22,775 nt of DNA, from the NCBI GenBank assembly GCA_002411175.1, contig DHRN01000095.1, positions 20,304 through 43,078 on the forward strand, written 5' to 3'. The DNA comes from Anaerolineaceae bacterium UBA5311 (GTDB taxonomy: Bacteria; Chloroflexota; Anaerolineae; Anaerolineales; Anaerolineaceae). This document shows positions 1 to 6,601 of the stretch, piece by piece (the first letter of the stretch is position 1; every line of letters begins with the position of its first letter). The notes beneath the pieces were generated by a model that was given only the letters and a program-made list of their open reading frames with translations, searched no databases and was not told where the DNA came from. A program made the translations under genes and the position numbers.

Positions 1-239
1 GGGACAAGCCGCGTTCCCTACGAGAAGATGGCTTCGCCGGAACGGGACATACCTTGCTGCGCAGGCACAGGGCCGCGTTCCCTACGAGAAGATGGCTTCG
101 CCGGAACGGGACATACCTTGCTGCGCAGGCACAGGGCCGCGTTCCCTACGAAAGATTGCTTCGCAGGAACGGGACATACCTTGCTGCGCAGGCACAGGGC
201 CGCGTTCCATACGAATGATTGCTTCGCCGGAAAAAACAT
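1..239. repeat. Array of 63-64 bp hairpin-bearing repeats (left edge)
   Basis: Three near-identical units begin at 44, 108 and 171 (period 64 then 63 bp), with part of an earlier unit at 1-43 whose spacer differs, so the array probably continues beyond the window. Each unit contains GGAACGGGACA and CGCGTTCC, which can fold as a hairpin with GGAACG/CGTTCC arms, joined by a GCTTCGCCGGAAC segment. The same core is found at 16167-16200 and 16380-16681. Reading frames through this region are repeat-encoded and not genes. No flanking direct repeat or transposase is visible. Confidence 0.85.
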
Positions 240-304
240 AACCTAACATGGCTACTCACGGGACGGCGTGGCAACCGTTATGGAATGTTCGTCTGTTCAA
301 GTGA

Positions 305-310
305 TAAAAT
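305..310 (+). promoter_or_regulatory. -10 element TAAAAT six bases before a start codon
   Basis: TGATAAAAT ends at 310 and exactly six bases separate it from the ATG at 317. Transcription would begin at or next to the A of the start codon, so the mRNA would be leaderless. No convincing -35 box or Shine-Dalgarno sequence is visible. The same arrangement occurs before 4038 and 16808. Confidence 0.5.
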
Positions 311-316
311 CAGGCT

Positions 317-1144
317 ATGTCGGACCTGCAAACCAACAAGCTTTACGTAAACCGTTTCAGCATCCTGCTGGCTTTTCTGGCATTGGGTTTCAGCTTGTTG
401 TATCTGATCCCGCTTGAATCTGAAGCTGAAGCGATCAACATATTCGGATTTATCTTTCGGTTCGACTTCTATGGATTGTTCCCATTGATTCTGGCGCTGC
501 TTGCTGGGGTTGGTGCATATTGGGTCTTTTCCACTCATACCCGCTGGAAGAACGAGAAACGTGGGGTGATAAAACTTTTGCCACACCTGGCTTTGCCATT
601 TATCACAACTCTGATTTTAGCTGTGGTGTTGGGACAGAGTTCCCGCAGCTTGATCTGGTGGGTGGTGTTTCTCGCGGGTTACCTGATATTGGCGCTGTTG
701 CTCCGGGCTGAATATGTACTCATACAAGAAGATGGCGACAGCAATTTGCTTTATTCTGTGCTGGTGATCAGTTTTTCTTATGGAACCTTCCTGATCCTCG
801 CCATCGCGCTAAAGAACAGCGATGTGCGCATGTTCATCCAGATGATCCTTATTTTCCTGGCGGCATTGTTCGTTACTTTCCGGGGGATGAGCATTCGTCA
901 GTCGAAAAAAATCAACTACTTTCAACTTTTATTGGTCGCCTGGCTGATTGCTCAGCTGGGTGTTGCTCTGCATTATCTTTTCATCAACCCAATCCAATAC
1001 GGACTGATCCTGACTGGTTTGCTTTACGCGGTTACATCCTGGATACACTTCTATGAAGAAAACAAAAAGTGGCACCAATATACGGAACCACTTTTGATGA
1101 TTTTTATAACGGTTGTGATCCTGGTTTTAAGCTCCATTTTCTGA
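317..1144 (+). CDS. Polytopic membrane protein of unknown function
   Basis: A 275-residue protein that is almost entirely hydrophobic, with about nine predicted membrane segments (roughly residues 12-32, 45-70, 85-105, 110-135, 142-164, 170-188, two in 198-245, and 254-275) joined by short loops. I recognise no catalytic or binding motif. It ends with a hydrophobic helix directly at the C-terminus, and its last 18 bases overlap the 3' end of the convergent metallo-hydrolase gene. The start is set by ATG at 317, six bases after a TAAAAT box, with no clear ribosome binding site, so it may be translated from a leaderless mRNA. The coding assignment is firm because the frame is open and strongly membrane-like over its whole length; the function is unknown. 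Confidence 0.85.
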   Translation: MSDLQTNKLYVNRFSILLAFLALGFSLLYLIPLESEAEAINIFGFIFRFDFYGLFPLILALLAGVGAYWVFSTHTRWKNEKRGVIKLLPHLALPFITTLILAVVLGQSSRSLIWWVVFLAGYLILALLLRAEYVLIQEDGDSNLLYSVLVISFSYGTFLILAIALKNSDVRMFIQMILIFLAALFVTFRGMSIRQSKKINYFQLLLVAWLIAQLGVALHYLFINPIQYGLILTGLLYAVTSWIHFYEENKKWHQYTEPLLMIFITVVILVLSSIF

Positions 1145-1978
1145 CTCACGCGATTTTTTAAGCTCGTACAGGTAGAGCCATTGCAAGTTGCGGGTATGAA
1201 GGTCCTGTGCCAAACCAGCCATACTGACGCGCTGTTTCCCGCTATCTTCAACCAATTGCGAACCGAGAAAGTCAAGCGGATTGCGTCGGCGTGCAGCTGT
1301 TCGCACCAGTTTTCGCACACTTTTCAAATAGTCGAGATGGCTTTGCGTCACCTCTTCAATTTCACCCCTTAGAACAATATCTCCATGCCCCTGGATGATA
1401 TTTTCAAGCCCCATGGAACCTATTTCTGTAATTGTTTCAGCCAGGGTATCAATATCCCCACCCACAAAGTATGGAATCGGCATATACGCATCCCCACTGA
1501 AAAGGATGCGGTCTTCTTCAAGCAATACTGAGATACAGTCTTCTGAATGCCCGGGTGTGGAAAACACCTTGATTTGTTTTTTGCCAATCCTTAGGAATAA
1601 GGCACCCTTGGCTAAGGTTATAGAAGGCTCTTTGATACATAAATTTCGGAAAAGCGGATCGTTTTTCTCAGCTTCCGCGAAAGCAGACAAGCTGCGGCTG
1701 AGCATCAACTCACGGCAAAGTTCATGCCCGATAATGGTCGCATTGGGGAAGATACAATTGCCCCAGGAGTGATCGGCATGATGGTGGGTGTTGATCACAT
1801 AACGAACCGGAACCAACAATTCATTCTCGATAAACTGTTTGATTTGTGGTGTTTCTTCTGGCATCAGAGTGTCGACAAGAATTGCCCATTGAGGTCCAAT
1901 GATGGCTCCAGCAGTTACTTGCGCATATACATCACTTTGAAACCAATACACATTATCCGAAACGCGCTCTTTTTGCAT
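1127..1978 (-). CDS. Metallo-beta-lactamase-fold hydrolase
   Basis: A 283-residue cytoplasmic protein of the metallo-beta-lactamase superfamily. The metal-binding signature THHHADHS gives His65, His67, Asp69 and His70; further ligands expected in the family are visible as His144 (TPGHSED), Asp163 (FSGDAY) and His198 (QGHGD), so the dinuclear metal site looks complete. The family includes glyoxalase II-like, lactonase and beta-lactamase enzymes, and the substrate cannot be read from the sequence. There is no signal peptide, which argues against a secreted beta-lactamase. ATG at 1978 is preceded by a good Shine-Dalgarno (GAGGTGA, six bases away). It lies downstream of the beta-helix protein gene on the same strand with a 62-bp gap, and its 3' end overlaps the convergent upstream gene by 18 bp. 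Confidence 0.9.
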   Translation of the reverse strand: MQKERVSDNVYWFQSDVYAQVTAGAIIGPQWAILVDTLMPEETPQIKQFIENELLVPVRYVINTHHHADHSWGNCIFPNATIIGHELCRELMLSRSLSAFAEAEKNDPLFRNLCIKEPSITLAKGALFLRIGKKQIKVFSTPGHSEDCISVLLEEDRILFSGDAYMPIPYFVGGDIDTLAETITEIGSMGLENIIQGHGDIVLRGEIEEVTQSHLDYLKSVRKLVRTAARRRNPLDFLGSQLVEDSGKQRVSMAGLAQDLHTRNLQWLYLYELKKSRESENGA

Positions 1979-2040
1979 CTATGTTCACCTCAGGAGACTT
2001 GGGGCATAGAATAGCATAAATGCAATTAAAAGTCAAAAAA

Positions 2041-3984
2041 TCAATGTTTTTTGCCCATAAATTTGATAATAAACCAGGCAACAACACCTGTTATGAGTAT
2101 GCCAACAAACAAGCCAGGTAATACAGACGAGCCGGGGTCTCTCTTTTCCAGCAGCTGCCCGGGATGTTGGGTAGGACGCGCAGTGCGGGTCGATTGAAAA
2201 GAGGTGGGTTTGTTAAAATCGGGTAAAGCAGTGGCGGTTTGGGTTTGAAAAATCTCTTCGGTGGGTCCCGGCGTTTGAGTGAAAAAAGTTGGGGTTGCAC
2301 TACGGAATGAATTAGTTGCCGTTCGAAATTCCGTAGGGGTGCGCGTAGGAACGCGTGTGCTCGTCGGTCGCGAGGTTGTTGTGGCTTGAATCGTGGAGAT
2401 CCACACAGGTCCTACGGTTTGCTGGACGGTTCCGTCCTCTTCCAGGACATCCAGTTTGTAATAGTAAACTGTAGAAGCGACGGTGCCAGTATCTTTGATT
2501 TCATAAGTCTTCCCGGATAAAGACGCGCCAGTTGCGGGGACATTATCCCCGATTTGGGTGTAAACACCATCCGCCGATTCGGAGCGCGAAACTCTGAACG
2601 CCCTGGTGTTAATTTCGCTGTTCGTCGCCCAGGAGATATTGACAGTGCCTGCAGGTGATTCGGACGGTCTGAAGGTGGCGATTGTGGAGATTTCAAACCC
2701 CACGACAAAGGGAGTGAAATGCAGATCGTTTTGCAGGTCGGGGCGCCCATCAGTGTCCACGGTGACCTCAATGGTTTTGCTGTTGGTATTACAAATGACT
2801 GGTTGACCAGGAAAAAAGACATTTGCCTCTGGTGGAGCGCCAGCGTTATCCCAACCTTTTGTAACACCGGTTTTTGGGTCCAGCCACATGATCGGGTAAG
2901 TCCCGGGCTTTCCGGAACCACAGAGCGACATCGTCTGCACTGCTTGCTGGCAGGCTGGACTGCGGTCATATCTGAATCTCAAGGAAATTGATTGAGGTTG
3001 TGAATTTTCTGCTAAAAAGACATCAAAATAGTTTCCGCAGGTGGTCATCTGCTTAAGCGACAGGTCAGGGAAGGGTTGATTAACTCCATGGTTGACTACA
3101 TAAATACTGGTTTGTTCGTTACTTTTGGCTGTGAACCCATAAAAATCGCTGCCCGGATAGTTGTTTGATAATGTGAGCAAGGTCGCGCCAACCCCTGGAG
3201 AGGTCGCTACTATCCGGGTACCGAGGACCATGCTGTTATTTGGAGCGCAGCCTTGTGAACCGACCGAGGGCTGGATGTTTTCACCCCAGAAATTGTGATC
3301 GACCGAACCGTTAGCCCCACAGATTACCTGTGGTTGTCCGCCATTGTTCTCAATGTTATTCGCTACCATAAGCAGGCTTGAGGCGGCATCGCTGTTCTCG
3401 CTTGTCAATGCAGAGCTGTTATTATTCTTAATATCGTTGAAACGAATAGCCAGGCTGCCCGGGCTGTTTTTGTGTACGATGGCATTCGCGCCATTTTGGA
3501 GAGTTGAACCTTCTATGGTCACCGATGAGGCGCTGTTGACATGAATCAGGTCCCGGGTTGTGCCAGTGCAGTAGCCACCGTCCCTGATATTTAGATTTCT
3601 CAGGGTCACATTGGAAGTAATCAGCAACATCGGTTGGCTGCAATCGCTGCTCGAGGTGCTGAAAATGCCGCCGTCTTGTCCGATAATTGTGACCGGATAA
3701 TCCACCACCACCTGGTCAGCACGAATCTCATACGCAGCCAGAATATGGATGTTTGGGGTATTAAGATTTTTCTCTTTGGCGTAATCGATCGCTTCGTCCA
3801 AAGCAAGTACTGATGGCTGATCAAAGAAACATTGATCCAGTCCGCTGCATTGGTCCTCCAACCTGGCAACATAAATCTCCAGGTTGGTGGTTTGCCCGGA
3901 GACATCGTCCACCCATACAAGCAGTCCAAAGCCAATCACTCCCAGGATTACCAGCAAAACATATCGAAACAATAACTTCATCAT
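2041..3984 (-). CDS. Secreted right-handed beta-helix protein with FN3-like domain and C-terminal membrane anchor
   Basis: A 647-residue protein predicted to sit on the outside of the cell. Residues 1-30 form a signal peptide or N-terminal membrane segment. Roughly residues 55-260 have the repeating short strands and asparagine-rich turns of a right-handed parallel beta-helix (for example VTIEGSTLQNGANAIVHKN). About 425-530 resembles a fibronectin type III-like domain (INTRAFRVSRSE, then YYYKLDVLEEDGTV). A long Thr/Pro/Ser-rich linker follows (RPTSTRVPTRTPTEFRTAT), then a C-terminal hydrophobic helix (LPGLFVGILITGVVAWFIIKF) ending in basic residues, a stop-transfer anchor. No lyase active site is evident, so an adhesion or surface role is only a guess. 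Two ATGs in tandem (3984, 3981) lie 5 and 8 bases after a perfect TATAAT. Confidence 0.85.
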   Translation of the reverse strand: MMKLLFRYVLLVILGVIGFGLLVWVDDVSGQTTNLEIYVARLEDQCSGLDQCFFDQPSVLALDEAIDYAKEKNLNTPNIHILAAYEIRADQVVVDYPVTIIGQDGGIFSTSSSDCSQPMLLITSNVTLRNLNIRDGGYCTGTTRDLIHVNSASSVTIEGSTLQNGANAIVHKNSPGSLAIRFNDIKNNNSSALTSENSDAASSLLMVANNIENNGGQPQVICGANGSVDHNFWGENIQPSVGSQGCAPNNSMVLGTRIVATSPGVGATLLTLSNNYPGSDFYGFTAKSNEQTSIYVVNHGVNQPFPDLSLKQMTTCGNYFDVFLAENSQPQSISLRFRYDRSPACQQAVQTMSLCGSGKPGTYPIMWLDPKTGVTKGWDNAGAPPEANVFFPGQPVICNTNSKTIEVTVDTDGRPDLQNDLHFTPFVVGFEISTIATFRPSESPAGTVNISWATNSEINTRAFRVSRSESADGVYTQIGDNVPATGASLSGKTYEIKDTGTVASTVYYYKLDVLEEDGTVQQTVGPVWISTIQATTTSRPTSTRVPTRTPTEFRTATNSFRSATPTFFTQTPGPTEEIFQTQTATALPDFNKPTSFQSTRTARPTQHPGQLLEKRDPGSSVLPGLFVGILITGVVAWFIIKFMGKKH

Positions 3985-3989
3985 TACAA

Positions 3990-3995
3990 ATTATA
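3990..3995 (-). promoter_or_regulatory. TATAAT -10 element immediately before the beta-helix protein start
   Basis: A perfect TATAAT on the minus strand lies five bases before the first of two tandem ATG codons, so the transcript would have almost no 5' leader if this box is used. An AAGGAAGG stretch lies just upstream but is too far from the ATG to be an ideal ribosome binding site. No clear -35 box. Confidence 0.45.
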
Positions 3996-4025
3996 CCTTC
4001 CTTATGTTTCTCCACCATCCTATGT

Positions 4026-4031
4026 TAAACT
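4026..4031 (+). promoter_or_regulatory. -10 element TAAACT six bases before a GTG start
   Basis: TATGTTAAACT ends six bases before the GTG at 4038, the same geometry as at 305-310 and 16796-16801. It lies in the 53-bp divergent region shared with the beta-helix protein gene, where the opposing TATAAT is at 3990-3995. Confidence 0.45.
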
Positions 4032-4037
4032 GAAGCT

Positions 4038-4907
4038 GTGACTACGCACATGTCTATATCTCTGAAGAACGATGCTTTTTTCCTGTTTGCCGCGCTGCTG
4101 AGCTACCTGGCTGGAGCGCTGTTGACTCGCTTCCAGACAAGGTCCTTTAATCCGGTCAACTTCTTGCTCGGAATAGCGATATTTTTGCTCGGTTATGCTT
4201 TGAAAAGCCTGCTGGAATACCTGACTACATCCAGGATAAATCCTTATACCCGGGTCAACTTCGACAGACAGGATAAGAAATACCAGCTCCTGCTTGCCAC
4301 CATCATCTTATTTACTGGTGTTTTCACGGTTGGCTACCTGTTGTTACAAAGAAACATATTGATCGGAGTAAACCTGGTCTACATTGTTTTGATACTTTTT
4401 CTGTTTCTTTTGCCCGCTTCACGTTTTGGCAAACTGGTTCAAACCAATTACAGCATTATCATTGAGGCTTTGACAGGGTCTCTGCTGATGTTCCTGCTTG
4501 GGATTGGGATGCAATCCAGAAATCCGACCCCGGATGATTTTTTAATTGCTCTTCCGTTGTTTTTCCTGTTTATCGCCTCTTCAATCGCGTATCAATTCCC
4601 GGATTTTGGTAAAGAAATTAGCAAACGCGGTAAAGGTTTTCTGGACCTGATCGGTTGGGAAAACGGGATAAAACTCCACAACATAGCCATCCTGGCGGCA
4701 TATTTAACTTTAATCGTCTTTCTCACCACGAGGAACACGTTTTACATCTATTGGCCAGCGCTTTTGACGATTTTTATCAGCTTGTTTGAAATTTTCCTTC
4801 TCACCCGTATTGTTGCCGGGATAAAACCGAATTGGGGCATGCTTCGGACGACTGCATTCCTCCAATACTTTTCCATTGTCTATTTCTTGGTATTTCCAAT
4901 CCTGTAG
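4038..4907 (+). CDS. Polytopic membrane protein, possibly degenerate UbiA-like
   Basis: A 289-residue membrane protein with about eight to nine hydrophobic segments. Residues around 175-215 (YQFPDFGKEISKRGKGFLDL, then IG) resemble the second Asp-containing loop of UbiA-superfamily prenyltransferases, which usually has an Asp followed by GKRT and L-x-V-x-x-G. The first Asp-rich motif (NDxxDxxxD) expected near residue 60-75 is not seen; that position reads SLLEYLTTSRINPYTR. It may therefore be an inactive or diverged relative, or the similarity may be chance. The start is GTG at 4038 (leaderless geometry) or ATG at 4050. The stop is followed after nine bases by the peroxiredoxin start, so the two are probably co-transcribed. 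Confidence 0.75.
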   Translation: MTTHMSISLKNDAFFLFAALLSYLAGALLTRFQTRSFNPVNFLLGIAIFLLGYALKSLLEYLTTSRINPYTRVNFDRQDKKYQLLLATIILFTGVFTVGYLLLQRNILIGVNLVYIVLILFLFLLPASRFGKLVQTNYSIIIEALTGSLLMFLLGIGMQSRNPTPDDFLIALPLFFLFIASSIAYQFPDFGKEISKRGKGFLDLIGWENGIKLHNIAILAAYLTLIVFLTTRNTFYIYWPALLTIFISLFEIFLLTRIVAGIKPNWGMLRTTAFLQYFSIVYFLVFPIL

Positions 4908-4916
4908 GAGGTATAT

Positions 4917-5372
4917 ATGCTTAACATAGGTGACCTTGCACTTGATTTTGAACTGACTGACCAATTTGGAGACACGCACAAATTGTCAGACTACCGGGGA
5001 AAGAAGGTTGTTTTGTACTTTTACCCCAAAGATGACACCCCTGGATGCACAAAAGAAGCTTGTGGATTTCGGGATAACTTTCAGGATTATCGCAAACGCC
5101 AGATGGTGGTGCTTGGTGTGAGCAAAGATTCAACCGAAAAACACGCAAAATTCAGCGAGAAATACTCGTTGCCTTTTACTTTATTATCCGACAACGATAC
5201 TAAAGTTAGCCAGACCTATGGGGTCTGGGCTTTGAAGAAGATGATGGGCAAAGAATTTTACGGGATCAATCGCACCACCTTTATCATTGATGAAGATGGG
5301 AAAATCCTGCGGGTTTATGAAAAAGTCAAGCCAGAGAAGCACGCTGAGGAGATCCTCGCGGATCTGGAATAG
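4917..5372 (+). CDS. bcp: Peroxiredoxin, BCP/PrxQ type (thiol peroxidase)
   Basis: A 151-residue thioredoxin-fold peroxidase that reduces hydrogen peroxide and organic hydroperoxides in the cytoplasm using thioredoxin. The active-site segment FYPKDDTPGCTKEACGFRD carries the peroxidatic Cys44 and, five residues on, Cys49, which is the resolving position in the atypical 2-Cys BCP subgroup. Later motifs, including the GVSKDS stretch and NRTTFIIDEDGKI, fit the family, and the length is typical. The ATG has a strong GGAGG ribosome binding site that overlaps the stop codon of the upstream membrane protein gene, which suggests an operon and possible translational coupling. Confidence 0.95.
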   Translation: MLNIGDLALDFELTDQFGDTHKLSDYRGKKVVLYFYPKDDTPGCTKEACGFRDNFQDYRKRQMVVLGVSKDSTEKHAKFSEKYSLPFTLLSDNDTKVSQTYGVWALKKMMGKEFYGINRTTFIIDEDGKILRVYEKVKPEKHAEEILADLE

Positions 5373-5378
5373 GGTATA

Positions 5379-5394
5379 GCCCCACATTGGGGGC
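5379..5394. terminator. Hairpin between convergent bcp and rsfS
   Basis: GCCCC-ACATT-GGGGGC forms a short GC-rich stem-loop in the 27-bp gap between the two convergent genes. There is no T tract on either strand, so intrinsic termination is uncertain. Confidence 0.35.
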
Positions 5395-5399
5395 ATTCC

Positions 5400-5744
5400 T
5401 CATTGAACGCTCAAAACAACTTTGGCTTTATTCCAAAGCGTCTCAAGGTCGTAGTACTCCCGTAAATCGGATGAGAGCAGGTGCACGACCACATAACCAT
5501 AATCGAGAATTACCCAGCCGGTCTGACCGCTGCCTTCGATGGTGGGGTTGTAACTATATTCCTTCTTAATATCTTCTCTGACTGCGTCTGCGAGGCTGTC
5601 AAGCAGCCGCTCACTACTGCCTGTTGCTATCACAAAACAGTCAGTAAAATCAGATATTCCTTTGAGATCTAACAAGAGGATGTTTTCGGCAAATTTCTCT
5701 TCTAATACCTTGACGATTTCACGTCCTAATACAATTGGTTCCAG
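5400..5744 (-). CDS. rsfS: Ribosome silencing factor RsfS, probable CTG start
   Basis: RsfS binds ribosomal protein L14 and blocks joining of the ribosomal subunits during starvation. The protein shows the family's hallmark segments in order: LLLDLKGISDFTDCFVIATG, SSERLLDSLADAV, GWVILDYGYVVVHLLSSDLR and YYDLETLW. No ATG, GTG or well-placed TTG exists at the expected N-terminus. The frame is open back to a TGA at 5748-5750, and the only sensible initiator is CTG at 5744, six bases after a GAGG ribosome binding site. It gives a 114-residue protein beginning (M)EPIVLGREIVKVLEEKFAEN, the normal family length and N-terminal helix. A TTG at 5675 would remove the conserved helix. The gene follows thpR on the same strand with a gap of 27 bp. 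Confidence 0.88.
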   Translation of the reverse strand: MEPIVLGREIVKVLEEKFAENILLLDLKGISDFTDCFVIATGSSERLLDSLADAVREDIKKEYSYNPTIEGSGQTGWVILDYGYVVVHLLSSDLREYYDLETLWNKAKVVLSVQ

Positions 5745-5771
5745 TGTTCACCTCGACTTTTTCTCTTTATT

Positions 5772-6344
5772 CTACCCCAAGTTGAATCGTTGCAAGGATT
5801 TGTAGACCGGCCCTTCGTTGGTTAACTGGCTATAAATCAGCTCAAATTCTGTGACCGATGTTGAAGCAAATTGGGTGTTTTTGCTTCGCAAGAGCACATC
5901 CGTAATCATCTCATTTTGTGGAACAGACACAACGTCAGATACCCTGGCAAGCGTCAGATGGGGAGAGAAAGGTTTGTCGTTTTTGAGATTAAGAAATTTG
6001 GTCGCCTGGGTAACCGCGAGATGGAGGTTTTCTGTTTCCCCGCCATCTTCTGTCCCGATCCAGATGGTTCGGATCGAAGTTTTCCGTCCGAACCAGGCAA
6101 CGCCATGGAAAGAAACAACATAAGGATGATGTTGTTTTCCCGCCTTTTCGAGCTCTTTCCCCAGCGCGTCCAAATGAGATGTGTCAGTATCCCCAAGAAA
6201 CTGGAGCGTAAGATGCATCAACTCCGGACGCACCCAGCGGATCCCGTGGAAGGTTAACGCCATCCTCATCTGGGTTTGAAAAAGGGCAATTTGCTCCAAT
6301 ACAGGGGCAGAGGGTTTGATTGCGATAAATAATCTCTTTTGCAT
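5772..6344 (-). CDS. thpR: RNA 2',3'-cyclic phosphodiesterase (2H family)
   Basis: A 190-residue 2H phosphoesterase of the LigT/ThpR family, which hydrolyses RNA 2',3'-cyclic phosphates to 2'-phosphates; it was first named 2'-5' RNA ligase. Both catalytic H-x-T-x motifs are intact: His44 in HLTLQFLG and His129 in HLTLARV. The opening RLFIAIKPS is the usual first strand. I chose ATG at 6344; an in-frame GTG at 6353 would add three residues. The gene probably forms an operon with rsfS downstream. Its upstream region is shared divergently with the promoter of the candidate non-coding RNA. Confidence 0.93.
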   Translation of the reverse strand: MQKRLFIAIKPSAPVLEQIALFQTQMRMALTFHGIRWVRPELMHLTLQFLGDTDTSHLDALGKELEKAGKQHHPYVVSFHGVAWFGRKTSIRTIWIGTEDGGETENLHLAVTQATKFLNLKNDKPFSPHLTLARVSDVVSVPQNEMITDVLLRSKNTQFASTSVTEFELIYSQLTNEGPVYKSLQRFNLG

Positions 6345-6392
6345 GGTTTCCACACTTTCGTACCATCTTGTTTAGTATATTCCATAATTTTA

Positions 6393-6401
6393 TGGTATAA
6401 A
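6393..6401 (+). promoter_or_regulatory. Extended -10 promoter of the candidate ncRNA
   Basis: TGGTATAAA is an extended -10 element (TGn plus TATAAA). Transcription is expected about seven bases downstream, near 6408, which is exactly where the outer stem of the predicted RNA begins. A TTGTTT at 6368-6373 is too far away (22-base spacer) to be a good -35, but extended -10 promoters often do without one. Confidence 0.5.
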
Positions 6402-6407
6402 CTAATT

Positions 6408-6576
6408 ACCCTGCTGTGTTAGTGATGCGGCAATACAGTTTTGTACCAACACCAACACAAATGGTTTGATCTCACACCAGGTGATGTGATAGACGTAAGT
6501 CAAGACCGATCCTGGAGGAAGAACCAATTCCTGCCTTAGCAGGTTCAAAACCATTTCGCACACGGCACGGCGGGGA
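6408..6576 (+). ncRNA. Candidate structured ncRNA, 6S-like
   Basis: The intergenic region folds by eye into a closed structure. The outer stem CCCTGCTGTG (6409-6418) pairs over all ten positions, including two G-U pairs, with CACGGCGGGG (6566-6575). An inner stem AAATGGTTT (6459-6467) pairs perfectly with AAACCATTT (6548-6556). Inside are a hairpin CCTGC-CTTA-GCAGG (6530-6543), a possible CCAGG/CCTGG stem (6477-6481 with 6511-6515) and a small GAC-GTAA-GTC hairpin (6492-6501). The length (about 168 nt), the long rod with an asymmetric bubble, the small hairpin on the 3' side of the bubble and an opening TGTGTTAGT resembling Gram-positive 6S RNAs favour 6S RNA. A long 5'-UTR element for the downstream lipoprotein gene is the alternative. 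There is no T-rich terminator, so the 3' end may be processed. Confidence 0.45.
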
Positions 6577-6601
6577 CGTTCTTATAAACTTGCAGCAAAC
6601 T

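Noticed and set aside
28..246. Open reading frames on both strands across the left repeat array
   Set aside because: The translated text simply repeats with the DNA unit and has no start signals; it is a by-product of the repeat.
6503..6534. SRP RNA-like GGAGGAAGAACC stretch
   Set aside because: The conserved SRP hairpin with its GGAA loop and symmetric internal loops cannot be formed here.
6540..6556. tRNA-like T-arm (GGTTCAAAACC) inside the candidate RNA
   Set aside because: The flanking bases do not form a T stem, and there is no cloverleaf or CCA end; the segment is better explained by the 9-bp inner stem.
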